Shown here piece after piece: positions 1 to 12,790 of a stretch of DNA of 64,000 nucleotides. The stretch comes from Eudromia elegans (Eukaryota; Chordata; Aves; Tinamiformes; Tinamidae): assembly GCA_003342815.1 (NCBI GenBank), contig PTEX01000020.1:4883711-4947710 (forward strand), read 5' to 3'. The notes under the pieces were generated by a model. That model made no database searches and was not told the origin of the DNA. It worked only from the letters and a program-made list of their open reading frames with translations. A program made the position numbers and the translations under genes. Within the stretch, counting starts at the first letter, position 1, and each line of letters opens with the position of its first letter.

Positions 1-444
1 CTATCAGGCAAATGTCACACTTGCCTGTTGCTGTCCTATGGAGCAGCTAGTCAAGGAATTAAAAATAAGTTATCCATGTCTTTCTGCTCACATTCAGGAT
101 GGAGGCTGGAATACAATGCTGAAGAATATCTCAGGAACATAGACTATAATTTGCTTACAGTTTTCCTCCAGGAGTACCACAGCTTCAAATCCCTTGTTTT
201 GATGATTTTAAAAAAGGGGACACCAAAAAAAGAGAAAATTTTAAAAAAGAATCAGGAAGTGGCAGCTAAAAAAGCTAAATCCTATGCTACGGATATTTAA
301 AGATACTCATACAGGTGGCTCAGAAAATGCATGTCACTTACTAGAAGACTTGAGAGACCAACAGGGAATGCTAAAGAGGGTGTAGAGAAGGCAACTAACA
401 GGACAATATTCAATGGTCAAAAATTGCAGCAAAAGGGATGGCAA

Positions 445-600
445 AGCACTAGAATGTCCAGAGAAGTGGTGGCCTCTATAACTCTGTAGATTTTCAAAGT
501 TTGCTTGGACAAGGCCTTGAGCAACCTGATTCAGCTTTGAAGCTAGTGATTCTTGGAGCAATAGATTGGATTAGGCAGCCTAACAGGATCTCTTTCAGCT
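445..600 (+). mobile_element. CR1-like 3' end relic
   Basis: The plus strand resembles the CR1 3' region (TTTCAAAGTTTGCTTGGACA, GGCCTTGAGCAACCTGATTC). It is highly diverged, with uncertain boundaries. Bases 1-445 show no gene, and the 90-residue ORF at 28-300 matches nothing recognised. Confidence 0.5.
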
Positions 601-914
601 AAATCTTTTATGTACTGAAAAAGAGAAAAATAGGAAGAATTATAATCTCTGGAAATTGAATGAAAAACTAGGATAAGATACTAGCACGAAAGACTGGGGG
701 AAAACTTGCAAAAGACTGTATGGAGCAAAAGGAGGGATGTCATAACAGAAACTTCTTTTTTTTTTTTTTGCAGTTTTGTCTGCTTTGCAAATCTTGGCAA
801 ATCTCTGGAGCCCATCTCAGAAGGGAATCCAGTAGACAAACATGATCCTGCTCCTTCCAACTCAAACTGGAGAGAACAGAACTCTCGAGGGTACATATGG
901 GCAGGATGATTAAT

Positions 915-1235
915 GTTACGGAACAGCTTCCATGAGGACTGATTAAGCAGACTGGGGCTCTTCAGCCTGGAAAACATATTCCTGAGGAGGATTTGTGAAA
1001 AGGCCTATAAAACAGCGAGTGAGCTGGAGAAGTAAACTGGGCAATGACTGTTTTCCTTTCAGTATGAGAATTGTGTCAGGAAAAAATTGAAGTGGTGAAA
1101 GACTCAAAACAAAGTTCTTTACTCATCAGTTAACTAAGGTGCGTAACTGCCTGTTCCCAGATGTTGTGTGTACACCGGTTTTAAAAATGACTTGACAGGT
1201 TCATGGAAGAAATATTTCTCAAGGCATGCTGACTT
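915..1235 (+). mobile_element. CR1-like 3' region relic
   Basis: The plus strand carries CR1-type text such as GGAACAGCTTCCATGAGGAC and GGGGCTCTTCAGCCTGGAAA, decaying toward 1,235. It represents an old subfamily. Confidence 0.55.
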
Positions 1236-4200
1236 CTGTGAAATAAAGAAGGTGAGGCAATAAGAATCAGGTTCTTTTGCAAGTACTCATGCATGCCACA
1301 CACTTACTACCTCATAGTGGGAGTACATTAAAATTTTGGTAGAAGTTAAGCAAATTAAAAACTAAGCATGATTTCTTGATTTAAAATAATGGAGATGTAT
1401 CTATCTATCTATCTCTACATATGTAAATCCAGGCAACTGATTTGGTGAAATCAGACACACAAAAGATTTATATGGAAGAACTTTGCTGCAGACCAAGTAT
1501 GTTTTTCTCTTCTGGTCCAGTGGAGGCAGCAGTAGAGTGTGTATCTTGCTATGATTTTTGAAACAAGAATATTTTCTGTGCAGTAGCTAGCATATAACAG
1601 CTGTTCTAACCATCATTTATCATTTATCAATTAATATTCATTTACATATGAATTTATCGTATGTGAAACATCTCCATAAAGTCCACAACAAAGTTAACAC
1701 ATTAACTTTTTAAAAATTTTCTTCTTTAAACAACCCACTTCCACTTTGACTGTACAACATGCCTTCAATATTTGTGTACCTGTGTGCAAAACAAGATAAT
1801 GCAACAGCAATCCTGAGATTACTTGCATTCGAAAGCTATGAGTTTTGCTATGCTCAGGTCTAAAGATGCAAAGGGGCTTTAGTGGCCTTTCCTATATGAA
1901 TTTTAATTACCACTTTCCTACAGGTCCTCACTAGGCATAGTCGATCATGTGCGATGGGATATAACACTCTCTTTTGGCTGATCTGACTTAGAATAAATTT
2001 TTTAAGGACCAGCCTTTTTCAATATTTGTATATTTGGGAAGAAAAGGAGTGGGGATAGGATATAAATTCCACTGCTGTAAACCTGAGTCAATAGGATTTC
2101 CATTTTAGCCAGGCATCATTACTGTAATAACACTTCTGCAAGCCTACTTAAGCCATCTGTGATGTGAGCAGCCCTACAGACTTCAAACAGTCTGTGCTGA
2201 TGGGGCTGTTTGGAAATAAATAAATAGTGCATGATGATATTGCATAATGATTCAGAGAATGTAGAAGTGACTTTGTAATTCTGCTTTAATGACCAGTGTA
2301 CTTATTTTGAAGAAGAGATTTGCAAAATCAGAGCATTAAACTTAACATTATAGCTCCTGTAAGAGTGAAAGGGATAAAACACAATAAACATTTACTTTTG
2401 TCAATAGAAGAAATCATCAGTTTTTATGTCAGGACTGATGGTATATATTTGAAGCACATTTCTTGCCTGAGTTCCATTCATCTGTCTTTTGATTTGTCTA
2501 TGCTTAATGTACTGTATAGCTTAAAATATAAAAAGTGAATTTTTATAGAAAGTTTTTTATCTTTTATAAAAGATAAAGTGAATTTTTATATTTTCTCAGC
2601 ATAGCCACAATGATCACAACCGTACATTCCACTGCAAGTAAAGCCTGGAAAGCAATTATTTACATCTAACACCCAACAGCTTTCAAGTGACTGAAGCAAG
2701 ACTGAGATTTTCAGTAAGAAGTAGGCTTACAAACTCATCTGGAATGGATGAGAACCAAGATGCTTTAATCTTTTGTTTTAAGGCAGGTTTTTGAAGAAGC
2801 CTAAGGCTTTTTCACAATAAATGTTATTGTCTGTGTCAACAGAATAACAGAAATGCATGTGGTCTTACAGTAGGATATGTAACTACAGAAAGATGTTTAC
2901 CCCCAAACCAACACACATCAACATGAACATATTAATCGATGTTAATAGTAGGATAATTATAAATATTGATGGTTAATAATTATCTGAATAATTGGTTGAA
3001 ATAGCAAGCAAATTGTTTTGTATCTTTTTTAGTCAAATACAAAAAATGGCACTAAGTTCACAACATACTCAAGCAAAGATGGGTCACATTCTTCTATATG
3101 AACTTTTAAGAAACTAAGGCATTCCTTCAAGGAAAAAGAATAATGCAAAGCAATCGACTTGAGAGAGAATATTACCAACTGATAGTACATTTGAAAATTG
3201 TCATTAATATTTGGACATGTCAAATTGCAGTAAATCTGAAAGGGATTTCCCATAGCTTTGAGGGAGTCTGGCAGGATCCTCTCTGTCTCATAGGAACTCA
3301 TGTTGATACTGCTTTGCAGCTGGATTGAACAAGAGCTAGCTTCAAGAGGAAAGCACACTTCAAATAATTTATTCACAGATTTTCTTTAAATCTCTATGGA
3401 TTTGAAGTTATGGTTTAATATAAAAGAAGAAAATTTTTTTTGACATTCTTCATTTTAGACACAAATTATTGGAAGTTTTCATGGAGCTCTTACTAGTATA
3501 TTTTTCATCAAATTTAGAAGTATTTATTTTGTCTTGTCTCCAAAATTTTACATTTTTCTTTAGAAATAATAAACCAACTTCTGGGATTTTTGCCTGCATT
3601 TAAGACCTCATGGATGGCACAACCATGAAGTAAGCAATGATTCAAGGGCTACATCCTTGACAATTTTTCAACATTTCAGATAACTTAACACATTCAGGAA
3701 GATTTTTTTTTTTTTTTTTTTTAATTCAGAGGCATCATAGCCACCAGTTAGGGTTCGTGCTTAAAATTTCTGTGTTAAAGGTAAAAAAAAAGAATTTATT
3801 AGGACTCTTCTTGCATGTGAATGCATGTAAGAGGAGCAACATTTTATTTCCCATTTTAGGTCTGTTCTCAAAAGCAAGAGAGTAAATGTAATTTTCTGTG
3901 TAGAAGCTTTTTTACTCTCTAGCAATAATTCCAGCACTGTAAATACAAGCTAACATCCCTGACTAGAAACACAGTAATCTATACACTGCAATGGATGATG
4001 AGTTCTGTCCTAACTCCTCCCTTGGATATTTAATAATATAATTCCAGATAATTGGTGGTCTTTGCTGAGTGTTGCAAATATAGAATAGCTTATTGTCCAT
4101 TATCATAAGCCAATGCATAAAGGTTTTGTGGATGTAGGCAAAAACTGTTTGACCTTCTTGAATGCAAGATGGAAAAATAAACAGTATTCCTTTGGAGTTT

Positions 4201-6284
4201 TACAGGTTTTTAAGTTCATGCAAGTCCCAGACTCATGTTAACCACAGGAGAAATGCCTGGATAGCCTCCAGACTGAAACTGTGGTATTCCTTTAATTTAT
4301 AATACTGAAAGGAATGTTCCTTCTAATTCACAAAAGGGAATAAAGAGATATTTTAATAAAAACATTTTAATTCATATAGCAGTATATATTAATATGTTAC
4401 TACATTTTTAATAAAAAAAAGACCCTCTTGGTAAAAATGTCTATTTTCTCCATATGCCCATAACACCTGCTCGATCCCTATAAAGCAAATGATTGATTCT
4501 GAATCACTTCTTATGGGAGAGTTACCTTGGGAACAAAACCATGGACCAGCTGTGCCACAACCATCACTCACCAATTAACTGAACCAGTTCTCAAGCAGAA
4601 ACATTATCACTTTTTCTGACAGGCCAGAGATTTCAGGTCAAAAAGAATAGAGCGCCATGCTTAAACTCTACGTCAATTCACAAAAAGCTGCAAAAGGACT
4701 TACAGTTAAAACAAAAAGGCAGGCTTATTCTGTGATAGACATATAGAATAGATTGAAAAAGTAACTGTACTTGTCCACTGCAGAGTATGTTTTACCTTCA
4801 TTATTGATGAAAGACCTTCACATAAAATATCTCCCAGCTATGAGATGTAACATATAATACAGTAAAATCTAATTTTTTAAAATACACTAAGATAAAAGGT
4901 GACTGCCCTTTACTTAAAGAAGGATAGAAATCAAGTAATAGTCCTTTAGTAGGGGAGCAAAAGGCTTCCTTAGCTCTTGAGAATTCTGTGTTTTGAAAAA
5001 TCGGTTTTCATTTCAATTTAGGATCTTTTATCAGTGAAAGCAGTATTATTAAGACAGCACAGATGGTGAGGAAAAGGAATAAAAACCGCTAAGTTGACCT
5101 TCAGCTTCTAAAAGTATTCCTAGTTTTGCTAGTTTGCTCATAAAAAAAAAAATAAAATAAAATAAAAAAGAGCCAGAATGAGACCTCAATTTATTGCTAA
5201 GGACTTAACTTTTTCTGTCATTCATCCTGGGACGGCACATTGTGTAATAAGAGTTAATCCATCAAAAGGAGCCATGCAAGGACGGAGAGGGCCACCGGGA
5301 GGGCTGAGTGCACCATGAGGATTCACACTATTCCCTTGCTTGCTTGAGGAAGGAATAGAGACAGGTCTGTATGTGTCAATAAATGCTCCCCATTACGTCT
5401 CAGTCTTTCATATAATAGGTCAGCAGTGAGAGGAACAACCAGTTGAATTTTTCAAGACTCAGTATTAAATGCTAGAAATATTATTCCTCTCAATGGATTT
5501 TTTTTTCTGTTGCAAATCCAATTAAAATAAAGGCACATTCTGTATTTTATTCTAATCTGAAATATATAGTATTGCTTTAAAAATCCCAGACATTTTGAAA
5601 TATCTGATGTATTGAAAGAAGATACATGTAGAGGTAAATTTTTATTTTGATGACCTGTCATGAAGTGTATGGAGTACCAGCTGCTATGAATTTAATATCG
5701 AAGTTGTTTTTGACAGCATGTTCTAATTATATCCTTATTAAAAGGCCAGATTTCTGGTAGATTGACAAGTTTCCTTTTTATTTTTACCTTTTAATGAGCA
5801 AAACAATCTGTTAGGGTGTATTGATCCATCTTACTAATTTGGGGATTTTTAAAAGGCTGTCTATTATCTGTGTCTCGGGATGCTTTATCATTTTATCTAT
5901 ATATCAATACATATTTTTTTTCATTTCTGAAAGAACAGAAATGTCACTTTTCAGGAATTATTGCTTTTTTTTCTGTGAAAAGGAAGGATTTTGAGTAAGA
6001 GCTAGGGACTTGCTTTAGTTAAAACAAGAAAGTTGTATTAGAATATATATTCAATGAGCAATTTACTCAAGCTAAAGACAAATTGAAGGTGATCGTCACC
6101 CTTAGAAAACATAGTAGACTATGTAGTCTATTTCAATATTATGTCTGCATTTTCAGACACCATCAGTGTCTGACCTGGTTCTGACCAGTGCATGAGACCT
6201 GGTTTACAATATTACTCTTGCAGAGCAATGCTGTGACAGTGATTATAATATACGTAGAATGTAGGAGAAGCAATGAAGAAATCT
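1236..6284. other. AT-rich intergenic sequence
   Basis: I see no gene here. Contents: a (TATC)n run near 1,397-1,412; an 18-bp perfect palindrome (TATCTTTTATAAAAGATA) at 2558-2575 flanked by a repeated AAAGTGAATTTTTATA; a T run at about 3,703-3,722; and an A-rich (AAAAT)n tract at about 5,141-5,170. Confidence 0.6.
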
Positions 6285-6590
6285 GTTCCATCCATCCAAT
6301 TTCAAGAGGGATGTCATCAACAGGAAAGAAATTCTCAGAGTGCTGCCAAAGGACAGGAGGCAACAGCCACAGGGGATATTTTGACTGGACATAGACAAAG
6401 AAATTTCAGCAGGAATCAGGGATAAGCCCTGCAGAGAAGTGGTCAAATTGCCATCCTTGGAAGTTTTCAAAACTGACCTGGACAAGGCCATGAGTAACCT
6501 GGTCTAGCTTTGCAGTTAGCCTTCCTTGGTGCAGGGGAGTGGCCAAGATGCTCCTCCAACCTAAATCCTTCTTTGAGTCTGTGCTTTGTA
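6285..6590 (+). mobile_element. CR1-like 3' end relic
   Basis: The plus strand shows decayed CR1 3' sequence (TTTTCAAAACTGACCTGGAC, AAGGCCATGAGTAACCTGGT, CTCCTCCAACCTAAATCCTT). It ends where CR1 3' ends normally lie. Confidence 0.55.
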
Positions 6591-7564
6591 AAAGAGGCAA
6601 CCATTGAACAAAAGTCCCTGCAGGCACCATGGGGAGCATCGCGTTGCTAACGCAGACTGAATGCTGCTTAGCAGAAAGTGCTGCAGAAAGGAAGGAGCAT
6701 CTAAGGTCTTTCAGATAGGAGGAAAATAGGAAGAAAGAACAACACTGGCAGATTGGGTAAAAGCATCCTAAGACTGCCACCCATGACAGTTCATGAGTGT
6801 TAATTTTTAGAAGGCACCAAACACAGCAATAAAACTTTTTGAATGCTTCAGGAGACAGAAGGCAGATACAGAATCAGCAGACGCAGTAAGTGACAAGCAA
6901 GCAGGAGAAACGTATGCAGATATTACTGTAGAAAAACTGCATATGCTTTTGGCACCTGCTCATTGTAAAAGTGCTTGTAAAGGTCCATATAACAGCGCAC
7001 AATTTTAATAGGCAAATGTCTTAGAGAGTCTGTCTCAAACTAAGGTGTCATTAGTGGAGTTTTTAAAACAATCAGATTATATGAATAGTAACAGATCATC
7101 ACAGAATTCATTACAGTGGTTCATTCCAGGAGAGGCTATTACCAAGGATTTCACTATGAATTGCTACCTCTTGCATAAAACTGCACAGGAAACCAAGAAT
7201 TGTGAGGCTAATTTTTAAGGGAGTTTCATGGGAGGTCTCAGGAAATACATGCCAAAAAGCCTGCAATTATATTTTAAAAAATGAAAGTTTCAACTTTAAG
7301 TAATAAATGATGGGCTCCAAAAAGATGGCAACAATTCAGTCATGAGATTTTGAGGTTCTTGAAAGTCTATTTATAGGTCAGCTCCATGCCCAACTGTAGC
7401 TAAAATATCAAATAAGTAGTAAGTTTTTTCTTAGAAAAGAAAAATAGTGTGTGTGTGAGAAAGAAAGAGGACAGAGAATGTCATTTTGCCTTTGTATAAA
7501 TGTCAGAATGCATGCAGTACAACAGGAAAAGGTATAATGGAAATGAAGAAAGGAGACACAAATG

Positions 7565-7665
7565 ATCGAATATTCGGAACAGTTTCCATAAAGGAATCGA
7601 CTAGACGAGAACCCTTAGGGCTAGAAAATAAATAACCAAGTGGAGGATATGATGGAAAATGATGC
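7565..7665 (+). mobile_element. Short CR1-like fragment
   Basis: GGAACAGTTTCCATAAAGGA followed by CCAAGTGGAGGATATGATGG resembles the CR1 3' region seen at 915-1,235. It is only about 100 bp and strongly diverged. Confidence 0.35.
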
Positions 7666-10600
7666 AACATACAAGGAGAATGAATATAAATTCATTATCT
7701 CTCTATTTCTTCACATACTGTAGAGAATGGAGCAACACCTATAAGCAAGGCTTAGTTCAAAACAGATCTGCAGAGTTGCTTACCTTCTATTACATGTGTT
7801 CTAAGATCTTAGGTTACATATTCTTCCATGATGTCATCTTTTTTTTTTCTTTACATAGAGCAGAAAATACCTAAACCCAAGACACATAAGGTTTGTTCAT
7901 GCTGTCAAAAAGTTAGCTTTTACTTTTAAATACTTAAACATTTAAGACATCCTGATACAAAAATATTGTGGAGACAATACATAAGGTGAGCACGTTATTC
8001 TCCCTGCTTATGACCTGACAATCTGTTTATATTACTGCTATCGAACCTCCTTGCCTAACACTGCTGCCATCAGAGTATTACAACAAACACACATTCCTTT
8101 TATGGAAATAAATCAATAAAGAATATACACATACAAATAACATCCTATGAATCTTGAGCCTTTTTAGTAATGAATACCTAGCTGCTGACTTTTCCAGACA
8201 GTCAACTCCAGGGTAAAAGGATCTCTGCTTAAAAATATTTTTTATTAAGCATCCCAGCCATATGAATCAAGAAACAGTTGCTATGATACACAGTTTTCTA
8301 CATAAATGGAACGGTACAAGTTGCTTTGGAAAAGGTTCAGATTCAAAAGATGCAAAATAACAAGGGCCAAGGAAGCATCATATAAAATAGATACTCATAT
8401 GGTTAATTGATAAGTGGAATAATAAAACTGAAGCTGCAGCTATTTTGGCTTAAAACTTAATGAACTACCTCAATTACAAGGCAGAAATGTTTGTCAAGAA
8501 ATTGTACAGTGAATTCAATTCAGGGATATAAAAGCGTTCTGAAATCAAAGGGATACTGCAACTGTGAACTAGCTCAAAAAAATCCCAGAATAAACATTCA
8601 TGAGATAAAAAGGAGACAGGCCTGAAAGAACAAAATAAAAATGTGTGGCAAAAACTCTGCCTAATGGTTATAATCAACAGACTATGTTTTATCTGGATAA
8701 TTCAGTGATGAGGAGCATCTCAAATGTGTTGATGTTAATTACATTATGCTTTCATTTAGCTTGCTTTTTGTGTTAATTTAATAGTAGCAGAGAATATTAA
8801 TGCTAATGCAATAGCCTAATTGGCTAAATTGGATTATAGGCCTAATATGAACTTCCAGCACTCTAACTGACTTTTCATTCTAGGAAATGCTCAAAAGCAA
8901 ACTTCTAAGATTTACAAGCTGCTTTTCATGCCATGTATGAATATGCACCGAGGCACATGGAATATTGTTAATACTCCAAGATGGCATTAGTTAACAGTCT
9001 TGACAGGAAATGTTTTTACAGAAACTGTATCCTCGATTGTTTATACTGCAATTTGTATGTTAAAAAGGGAGTCAGTGGACTTTTCTTCATGTAAGTTTGC
9101 TAGCAGAGTATTAGCTGCACACTTTCAAAAAGCAAAAAATGCACACAATAACGAAATCACTCTGTTAAGAGAGCAGAGATGTAAGAATCCAGGAATACCA
9201 AAACATGTGAAATAAAAAGGGAGGAAATACTGTATATATGGTAAGAATACATTTATGTTTATTTTCAGAAACTACCAGTTAGTGAAGATAGTCTGTGCTC
9301 TGACTGCACCAATATATAGATTAGTATAGACATAGTATTGATTTATTGGCAATTCTATAAAAGATGTTATCTTTTTCATCCATTGAACATTATTTTGTGC
9401 TTTGACGCTGAGCAATGCCCAACACTGTGAGATTCCATTAAGGTTTACGATACTCAGTCAAGGGTCAAAACGTTTTACTACTCAAAAGGAGATAACATTC
9501 AAGGCAATCCAAGAGAAAAAGAACACTATAGCTTCATTGACACTACACTGCCACAGCTTAAAAATATACGAGCTGGTTCCCATATGTTCCAAATTATTGG
9601 GAATTAATTAATTAGATAATATTATTGCCAAAGAAAATAAAATATTTCTTCAGGATATACCTAAATATTTCTGGTCAATGCTTATAATTGTGTATGTTCA
9701 GCTTTAAACAACATACAGCAGCTCTGCAGAATGTGCTACACATGCTGTCATCAGTTACACTTCCCACATTTACAGTTTTCAGTATTCAAAACCGAACTCT
9801 GTTGCTGCATTATACTTCCCTTTTCATTATTTGCTATTGTATTACAAATGTCTTTATTTTGCTCGTTGAGACAAAATCCTCAGTGCTACTACGCTCGGAC
9901 ATTTCTGTTTCCTAAAAAGTGATCCTGTCAGTTTTGAAGACTCAGGATAGTGCACGTGGTCCTGTACAAGAGACGATGGGAGCATTATGGAGGATGATGT
10001 GACATGACTTAGTTTTATGCAGTCCATTGTTTAAATGGGCTACATCAAAAATTCATTCGGTTAATTGAATCTAGTGCTGGAAAATAGTTGAATCACTTAC
10101 TCTACATGCCAGCCAACAAAAGGGCAATTCTAATTGCATACTTATTCAAGTTCTGTCAGACCCAGAGCTAAGTATATTAGCCAGGATATTTCTTATTTTC
10201 CCACTCCTGGAGCCCACTGTATCTTATTGTTAGAAAGTGTTTCTGGGCTAAAATCTAAATGTCACTTCTTTTATTTAATTACATTTTCTCTGTCCTTATT
10301 AATGCTTTTGGTAATGTGTTTCAGTCGTTTGCTGAGTAGTACCATGGCTCTACATCATATGATTAATTTTTTTCTTTAAATTTTTTTATGCTTTTTTTCT
10401 CAGAATTGGGAACACTTTAAATCCTCCACCTTCATAACCCTCCTGGATGTTTGCAGCTAGTAATAAGAAAAGCCAAACTAAATTCCACCGAGTATTGTGT
10501 TGTATAAGAATTACTTGCAGGGAACCTATTTTTTTTCTGGTGAGTGATACAGCACCTCTTCACATGCCAGAGGAAGTGTGCACATCACACCACACACTTC

Positions 10601-10734
10601 CCAATTTATTCTTGTTCCCCAGACTCTTTCAAACTTGCAGGAAAGCAGAGACACTTGTGCAAAGTCAGTTTAACTCTCTCTTCTTGTTTTTCTCTTAGAT
10701 GGTGTTACATGCAGGATTGCAGGGAAAAAAAATA
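7666..10734. other. AT-rich intergenic sequence with homeodomain-rich stretch
   Basis: There is no gene. The part at about 8,690-8,850 is dense in TAAT and ATTA cores and little interrupted by simple repeats, so it could be an enhancer-like element. The rest is unremarkable. Confidence 0.5.
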
Positions 10735-11110
10735 AGAAGGATTGAAAGGGACTTCCATAGGTCCAGATGTAACAACCTGCTCTAAGCAGAGCTAATTTCT
10801 AAGCTAGATCAGGTTGTTGAGGTCCTTGTGCGTGGGAGTTTTGAGTACACCTGAGGAAGCAAGTACTCAGGCTTAACTCGACTCCTGCTGCAGATTTTCT
10901 TACTTATGTCTCCGTTGCAATTTGTGATTGTTTTTCCGTGTGCTCTCTGAAATGAGTCCAGCTCCATACTCGTTACCACTCCCTCCCGTAGAGGAAAGCT
11001 GTGGTTGGAGTCCCACTCAAGCTGGTCTTCTCCAGGCTGAACAAACGCTGATCCCTCAGGCTCTCCATGTCCTCTCCTAACCTCCTTGGTCACTGCCTGT
11101 GTGGGAAGAT
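10735..11110 (-). mobile_element. CR1 LINE 3' region
   Basis: Antisense CR1: the plus strand shows GAAAGGGACTTCCATAGGTC at the 3' terminal side and later CTTCTCCAGGCTGAACAAAC and CAGGCTCTCCATGTCCTCTC. It is truncated and heavily mutated. Confidence 0.6.
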
Positions 11111-12345
11111 TCTCTCCTTCAGGTCTTCAGCAACACCACAATGAGCTAAGTGATAAAATATCTTTTGCCACTTCATCTCTTAAAGAAGCACTCTGGTACT
11201 GAGGGCTGAAGACACAAGGGCATGCACCTGAGAGATACCAGGTAGGAATATAAGGCATGATTCAAAAGTATTTCTCAAATTAATTAATTGTTTGGTTTTG
11301 GAAAATGTTGTACACAAGTAGCTGGCATTTAAATTTATTTAGAATATATTCATCACTGGCACAAGCATATGCATATAATGATAATTTAGTGTTTACCATT
11401 TTAGGAACTGAAACTTCAGCAGCCTTCCTTGTAGTAAAACTGTGCATAGCAAAACAGAATTGCCATGCAGCTATGAGTGCCACCTGTTACTCTCATTAGT
11501 TCTCACTCCCTTGTGCCCTCTCCTATCTCAGAAGCATTTGGAAATATTCTTTAAAATAAGACATCTAAATTGCTCCTCTTTCCATAGTTAAAGCAGTGGC
11601 AAGTGATTTTTTTTTTTTTTCCCTAGAGCTCAAGCTCTAGAACAAGTTGTTCTAAGCGTGATACGATGCTGAGGTCAGGTTGCAATAGCCCTGACTGATT
11701 AGCTTCCTTCTCCATGAGGACAAGCACCTGTGTTCTCTGCTCATCAGGGCAGGAAGGCTCTGTTCAGATAAAACAGCAAGTTAGAGCTGACAGTCATAAA
11801 AAGACTGACTTTTTCAACACAGCCTCAGGCTAAAATCATATTACTCCAGAAGAACTGCTGGAGTTGGCTTTACGTTTTATGGGTTGCTGTGCTCTGTACA
11901 CTGAGCTCCTGAAACAGGCTTTGTTTAAACTTTCCCAGAATGATCAACAGAAATCATATTAAAGACCTTCCACAGTACAGGATGTTGGCTGCACACTTGA
12001 CAGTCTGTACCTAGTTTTTATGCTTCCATAAATCAGTTTAGAAATAAAATCTTAGGCAATCAGACTCTACTGCTCATAAAAACTCATTCTTCATCTACAT
12101 CTAAATGTATGCAGTAAAACATCCAAAAAATGCCAGTAGTGACAAAATTGATTTAAAAAATATATACTGTGCAAGGTGGTGTTGATTCATAAGAATGTAT
12201 TACTGCAGAGGAGAGGAAGGATACTAGAAGGATTTTTTTTTTATGTTTCACTTCTTGCCTTTTCTCAGACAGGTGCTTATCTTAGCACCAAAACTTTTGG
12301 AGCTCAGAGAAAAATAACCATCCTCAGGAGCAACATGGAACTAAA
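11111..12345. other. Intergenic sequence, no gene seen
   Basis: Ordinary AT-rich DNA. It includes a T run near 11,609-11,620 and a small palindromic TAGAACAAGTTGTTCTA near 11,638-11,654. Confidence 0.5.
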
Positions 12346-12440
12346 ACACCGCACTGTGCATGGTAACTACGTGTGAGTTACCACAATGTTTCTTTAGAAT
12401 TTTTATTCACCACCCAGTCAGGTAGAATTGAGAGCATCAC
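12346..12440. repeat. Left flank repeat, copy A of tandem duplication
   Basis: This ~95-bp stretch (AACACCGCACTGTGCATGGT ... CAGTCAGGTAGAA) recurs at 14,941-15,036 with about 80% identity by eye. In both places it leads directly into the antisense 3' end of a CR1. It therefore marks the left end of a duplicated unit. Confidence 0.7.
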
Positions 12441-12790
12441 AAAATGGTTGAGGATGGAGGGAGCCTCTGGAAATCATCTAGTCCAATCCTCCTAGAGCCT
12501 GGGGCACAGAATCATGTCCAGGCAGGTTCTGAACATCTCCAAGGACAGAGACTCAGCATCCTCCGTCAAAAGGCATTCTGCCCATTCAGCAGTGGGAGTG
12601 GGTCCATATTTTCTGGGGTCTTCCCTTTGCTGCTGATGTATTTGTGGAAGTCCTTCTTCTTGTCCCCGACCTCTCTTGCTAAATTTATTTCCAAACAGGC
12701 CTCGGTATTGCTCATTGCAACCCTGCATACTCTGATAATGTTCCTATTTCCTCTGAAGGGGTCTGTCCCTTCCTCCACATTACGCCTGCA
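12440..12790 (-). mobile_element. CR1 LINE, 3' end joined to ORF2 segment (unit 1)
   Basis: Read on the minus strand, this is CR1 with a large internal deletion. About 120 bp of 3' terminal sequence (GGTTGAGGATGGAGGGAGCC on plus) is joined to a segment between the endonuclease and reverse transcriptase regions. That segment is visible in translation as NRNIIRVCRVAMSNTEACLE and INLAREVGDKKKDFHKYIS. The 260-residue plus-strand ORF over this region is antisense to CR1 and not a gene. Confidence 0.75.
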
